Assembly (NCBI GenBank): GCA_019359675.1
Contig: JAHHGX010000091.1
Span: forward strand, 62,001-126,000
Origin: Calothrix sp. FI2-JRJ7
Lineage (GTDB): Bacteria > Cyanobacteriota > Cyanobacteriia > Cyanobacteriales > Nostocaceae
Length of the DNA: 64,000 nt
Direction: 5' to 3'
Every line of letters begins with the position of its first letter. The first letter of the stretch is position 1. Below, piece after piece: positions 61,115 to 64,000 of the stretch. Under the pieces are notes generated by a model. The model saw nothing but the letters and a program-made list of their open reading frames with translations. It made no database searches and was not told the DNA's origin. The translations under genes were made by a program, and so were the position numbers.

Positions 61115-62170
61115 GTGATAGAAAAAATGTCTCTATACAAATGGGCAGAAATTAAATTAATGAATCGATCCGCATTGATTCGGCTGGGCACGTTAGTAAT
61201 TATTATAATTAGTTTGATTAGTTGGATAATCTTTACCATGATTCGGATGCCAGGGGAAAGCTTCAGGGGAAATTTACCACCGTTGACTCAGTTTGAAGCC
61301 ACATTACGAGATTCTATGAGGCGCCATGTCGAAAAACTTGCCAGTGATATTGGAGAACGTAATTACCTGCACTATAAAGGTTTGGCTTCTTCGGCAGATT
61401 TTCTTGATAGTTCCTTTGCTGAAGCTGGTTATGAGGTTAAACGACAGGGGTATACAATTGATAACCAAACTTACTATAATCTTGAAGTTGAAATTCCCGG
61501 TACTGAGCGACCAGACGAAATAGTAATTATTGGTGGGCATTATGATTCGGTGTACAACAGCCCTGGAGCAAATGATAATGGTACTGGCGCCGCTGCAACT
61601 TTAGAACTTGCTCGTTTGTTCGCTGGTAAAAAACCTGCCCGCACACTGCGTTTTGTTGAGTTTGTTAATGAAGAGCCGCCTTTTTTCTTTTCAGAAAATA
61701 TGGGAAGTTTGGTTTATGCCAAAAGCTGCAAAAAGCGCGATGAAAAAATTGTAGCTATGCTTAGTCTTGAAACATTAGGATACTACTCTGATAAAATTGG
61801 CTCTCAAAAATATCCCGCTCCCCTCGATGCTGTCTACCCGTTACAGGGTAATTTCATCGCCTTCATTGGTAATGTCGCTTCCGGCGCCCTCGTTAAAGAT
61901 GTTGTTGCATCATTCCGCAGCCATACTCAATTTCCGTCAGAAGGTGCTGCTCTCCCTGGTGAGATTTCTGGCGTTAGCTGGTCTGACCAATGGTCATTCT
62001 GGCAGCAGGGATATCCAGGAATCATGGTTACAGACACCGCCCCTTTCCGCTACCCTTACTACCATACTCAGCAAGATACTCCTGACAAAGTTGACTACGA
62101 GCGTTTGGCGCGAGTTGTTGCTGGCTTAGAGCGTGTGATTACCGACCTTGGTGCAGGTGTTACCAACTAA
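61115..62170 (+). CDS. M28 family zinc peptidase
   Basis: 351 residues from GTG at 61115; ATGs at 61127 and 61160 are alternatives. A single hydrophobic helix (LGTLVIIIISLISWIIFTMI) anchors an extracytoplasmic M28 aminopeptidase-like domain. Metal ligands visible are GGHYDSV (His, Asp), GANDNGTGAAATLELAR, the Glu pair in FVNEEPPFFF, a LSLETLGYY ligand, and the late PYYHTQQDTPD His. The set is complete, so an active peptidase is likely. Monocistronic; substrate unknown. Confidence 0.9.
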   Translation: MIEKMSLYKWAEIKLMNRSALIRLGTLVIIIISLISWIIFTMIRMPGESFRGNLPPLTQFEATLRDSMRRHVEKLASDIGERNYLHYKGLASSADFLDSSFAEAGYEVKRQGYTIDNQTYYNLEVEIPGTERPDEIVIIGGHYDSVYNSPGANDNGTGAAATLELARLFAGKKPARTLRFVEFVNEEPPFFFSENMGSLVYAKSCKKRDEKIVAMLSLETLGYYSDKIGSQKYPAPLDAVYPLQGNFIAFIGNVASGALVKDVVASFRSHTQFPSEGAALPGEISGVSWSDQWSFWQQGYPGIMVTDTAPFRYPYYHTQQDTPDKVDYERLARVVAGLERVITDLGAGVTN

Positions 62171-62202
62171 CAATTAACACTCAATAGACGAAAACTTTCA
62201 CC

Positions 62203-62964
62203 TTACGGTAACGCTAAAAGTTCGCGCTTTTCCCCAAGCAAGCGGTCGTACTCCTCTTTAACCGTCTTGAAACACTCACACGAACAGGCTTCTAACCCTT
62301 GCAGATCAAGAATTTCAACATCGCCGCGATGGTAGCGAATCAGACCCTTATCCTGAAGTTTTTGGGCTGTTTGCGTAACACCAGAACGGCGAACACCCAG
62401 CATATCTGCAATAAATTCCTGAGTCAGCTTGAGATTATTCTTGTCGATGCGGTCTTGCACCTCTAGCAGCCAGCGTGCCAGACGTTGTTCGACGTTGTGG
62501 AGACTGTTGCAGGCAGTGGTTTGCGAAACCTGGGCGATGAATGCCTGGGTATAGCGCAGCATCACGTCGCGCATTTGCTTATTACGATCAAATTCATCCA
62601 GTAATACATTTGCATTGATTTTCATGGCGCTGCCTGCAACCTGAACAATGTAAGCTGTTTGCGTCGTTTCTCTGCCACCCATAAAGGCGTTAATGCCAAT
62701 CACGTCTCGTTTACCAGCGATACCGGTTTCAGCTGTACTCCCATTATTCATGGTAATGGTAATTGAAAGAGCGCAATCGAGGGGAAAATAGAGGTCGGTG
62801 ATCAGCTCATTTGGCTCGTGTAGAAACTGTCCCCGTTTCATAACGACTAGCTTCAGATTGGGAGCAAGCCTTTCGTATAGCTCACGGGGTAGAGCATCAA
62901 GCAGACGATTTTGAGCAGCCATGTCTTGGACGGCAAACAGGTTTATCAACAGATAATATCCCAT
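62203..62964 (-). CDS. Crp/Fnr-family transcription regulator
   Basis: 253 residues (or about 239 from the Met at 62922). A cyclic-nucleotide-binding-like jelly roll (LVVMKRGQFLHEPNELITDLYFPLDCALSIT) is joined by a long helix to an HTH domain with LTQEFIADMLGVRRSGVTQTAQKLQDKGLI. The pocket lacks the classical GE-x-x-L-R-S phosphate cassette of Crp, reading GIAGKRDVIGINAFMGG. This subgroup is common in cyanobacteria and other bacteria, often beside chemotaxis or two-component genes, and its ligand is unknown. It is divergent from the CheR-like gene, with 170 bases between. Confidence 0.88.
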   Translation of the reverse strand: MGYYLLINLFAVQDMAAQNRLLDALPRELYERLAPNLKLVVMKRGQFLHEPNELITDLYFPLDCALSITITMNNGSTAETGIAGKRDVIGINAFMGGRETTQTAYIVQVAGSAMKINANVLLDEFDRNKQMRDVMLRYTQAFIAQVSQTTACNSLHNVEQRLARWLLEVQDRIDKNNLKLTQEFIADMLGVRRSGVTQTAQKLQDKGLIRYHRGDVEILDLQGLEACSCECFKTVKEEYDRLLGEKRELLALP

Positions 62965-63133
62965 AGCTCAAATTTATGCATCGCACGCAAGTCAGAGATT
63001 GTTTAGATATTACTAACAAGCTCCATGATTTTTTCCTATGTCAAAACCGTACAGACGCATGAGGAGCGAAAGCTTTAATCTGGAAGAGTAAAAGCTTCGA
63101 CATTTGAAGCATAGAAGCAAAACGATTACTTTA

Positions 63134-64000
63134 ATGTTTACACTTGATCTCCCTGCTGCTAATGTCTCCACCCCATCCCTAGAAACGGCTGAACTTGAAA
63201 ATTTACTCAACTATCTCAAACAAGTTCAACAAATTGATCTTACAGGCTATAAACGCCCTACTTTGATGCGTCGAACATTGACACGGATGCAGCAAGTCGG
63301 GGTCGAGCATTATCGAGAGTATCTCGACTATCTAGAGCAGCAACCCCAGGAATCGACTCATTTATTAAATACCGTTCTTATCAACGTCACCGATTTCTTT
63401 CGTGATGGCGCCGTTTGGGATTACCTAGCGAATCACACTATCCCCCAGATTATTGCGAAAAAAGAGCCAAATGAGCCAATTCGGGTGTGGAGTGCAGGGT
63501 GTGCTTCGGGAGAAGAAACATATTCGCTGGCAATGCTACTGGCAGAAGCACTGGGTATAAAACAATTTCAGCAACGAGTACAGTTGTATGGAACAGATGT
63601 TGATCTTAATGCCGTGATGCAAGCCCGTAAAGGCTACTATTCGGCTCATGAAGTTTCGGCAATTCCTGCGGCTCTGCAAAAAAAGTATTTTGAACACACA
63701 GCCGATGGCTACCTCTGGCGAGCCGATTTGCGTCGCTCAACACTTTTTCACTGCCGCTCACTGATTCAAGCAGCCCCTTTTCCACGAATTGACTTGCTCC
63801 TATGTCGCAATACGCTCATCTATTTTATGGAAGAGGCTCAAATCCGGGTATTAGTTCGCTTTCATTTCAGTTTGACTCATAACGGATTTCTGGTACTAGG
63901 GCAGGCAGATAACCTGAGCGCTCATTCTCAAAGTTCGCTTTTCACACCTGTTTCACGAGATGCCAGAGTTTTTACAAAAGTGCCTGATGCCCATCGAGAT
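63134..64000 (+). CDS. CheR-type methyltransferase, cut by the right edge
   Basis: Open to the end of the window; 289 codons visible from the ATG at 63134. An N-terminal CheR helical domain (YKRPTLMRRTLTRMQ, then NVTDFFRD) is followed by the SAM-binding VWSAGCASGEETYSLAMLLAEAL, the YGTDVD acidic segment, FFHCRSL-like and LLCRNTLIYF. These are standard features of chemoreceptor glutamate methyltransferases. Many homologues of this kind are fused to CheB and histidine-kinase domains, so the missing part may be long. Higher GATC density than the first 50 kb. Confidence 0.9.
   Translation, partial: MFTLDLPAANVSTPSLETAELENLLNYLKQVQQIDLTGYKRPTLMRRTLTRMQQVGVEHYREYLDYLEQQPQESTHLLNTVLINVTDFFRDGAVWDYLANHTIPQIIAKKEPNEPIRVWSAGCASGEETYSLAMLLAEALGIKQFQQRVQLYGTDVDLNAVMQARKGYYSAHEVSAIPAALQKKYFEHTADGYLWRADLRRSTLFHCRSLIQAAPFPRIDLLLCRNTLIYFMEEAQIRVLVRFHFSLTHNGFLVLGQADNLSAHSQSSLFTPVSRDARVFTKVPDAHRD

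Noticed and set aside
1-64000. CRISPR array or transposase gene
   Set aside because: No regularly spaced 25-40 bp direct repeats with unique spacers and no DDE or HUH transposase motifs were found on either strand; the repeats seen are short palindromes and tandem duplications.

Overview
The window comes from the chromosome of a filamentous, probably heterocyst-forming (Nostocales-type) cyanobacterium. The support is the circadian output regulator RpaA, the chlorophyll geranylgeranyl reductase ChlP, DUF928, DUF4912, a CHASE2-CHAT protein and paired cyanobacterial Ser/Thr kinases. The intergenic space is AT-rich and filled with short palindromic repeats. The species is not identifiable by reading alone. 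Three word-frequency signals run through the window. GGCGCC is strongly over-represented (about 100 sites counted by eye), while the usual cyanobacterial HIP1 word GCGATCGC was seen only once. GATC is nearly absent from bases 1-50,700 (12 sites found) but common in 50.7-60.5 kb and again after 62.2 kb. CTGCAG was not found at all.

Layout. 0.2-1.5 kb: a MazF-like toxin with its antitoxin, and a Uma2 nuclease-fold protein. 1.7-8.3 kb: a PaaK-like adenylate-forming enzyme, two tandem Ser/Thr kinases with zinc-ribbon N-termini, a small LEA-like exported protein and a cupin. 8.4-19.1 kb: an accessory locus with CHAT-CHASE2, DUF928, a TpsA-like exoprotein, TPR-CHAT and (opposite strand) a TpsB/ShlB outer-membrane transporter. 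It reads as an exoprotein secretion module with two caspase-like proteases, and is the best candidate for an incompletely described system. 19.3-24.4 kb: a duplicated-domain exported protein, leuA with a promoter, Leu-rich leader ORF and hairpin, a frameshifted small gene, and a TrpF-like/QueC pair. 24.6-30.9 kb: a possible small membrane protein, a PEBP-like protein, an aldo/keto reductase homologue without its catalytic tetrad, a SAM methyltransferase, an EamA transporter and a three-gene ABC-2 exporter. 31.1-36.3 kb: a fused methyltransferase-PstI/BsuBI-type restriction protein, a decayed neighbour, methionine aminopeptidase, a ribbon-helix-helix protein behind 10-bp iterons, and a twice-frameshifted ybaK. 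36.6-50.3 kb: a giant PstS-like/DUF4912 membrane protein, an alpha/beta hydrolase, rpaA, a PEP-CTERM protein, chlP, a B12/radical SAM enzyme, a receiver lacking its phosphorylation site, an RRM protein and a type II NADH dehydrogenase.

50.7-60.4 kb is one polyol uptake and catabolism operon on the minus strand: polyol dehydrogenase, HAD phosphatase, binding protein, two permeases, ATPase, second polyol dehydrogenase and xylulokinase, closed by an intrinsic terminator. Together these would import a sugar alcohol such as mannitol, sorbitol or arabitol, oxidise it to a ketose and phosphorylate it. Its GATC content differs sharply from the rest, so it is probably a transferred block. The window ends with an M28 peptidase, a Crp/Fnr regulator and a CheR-type methyltransferase cut by the right edge.
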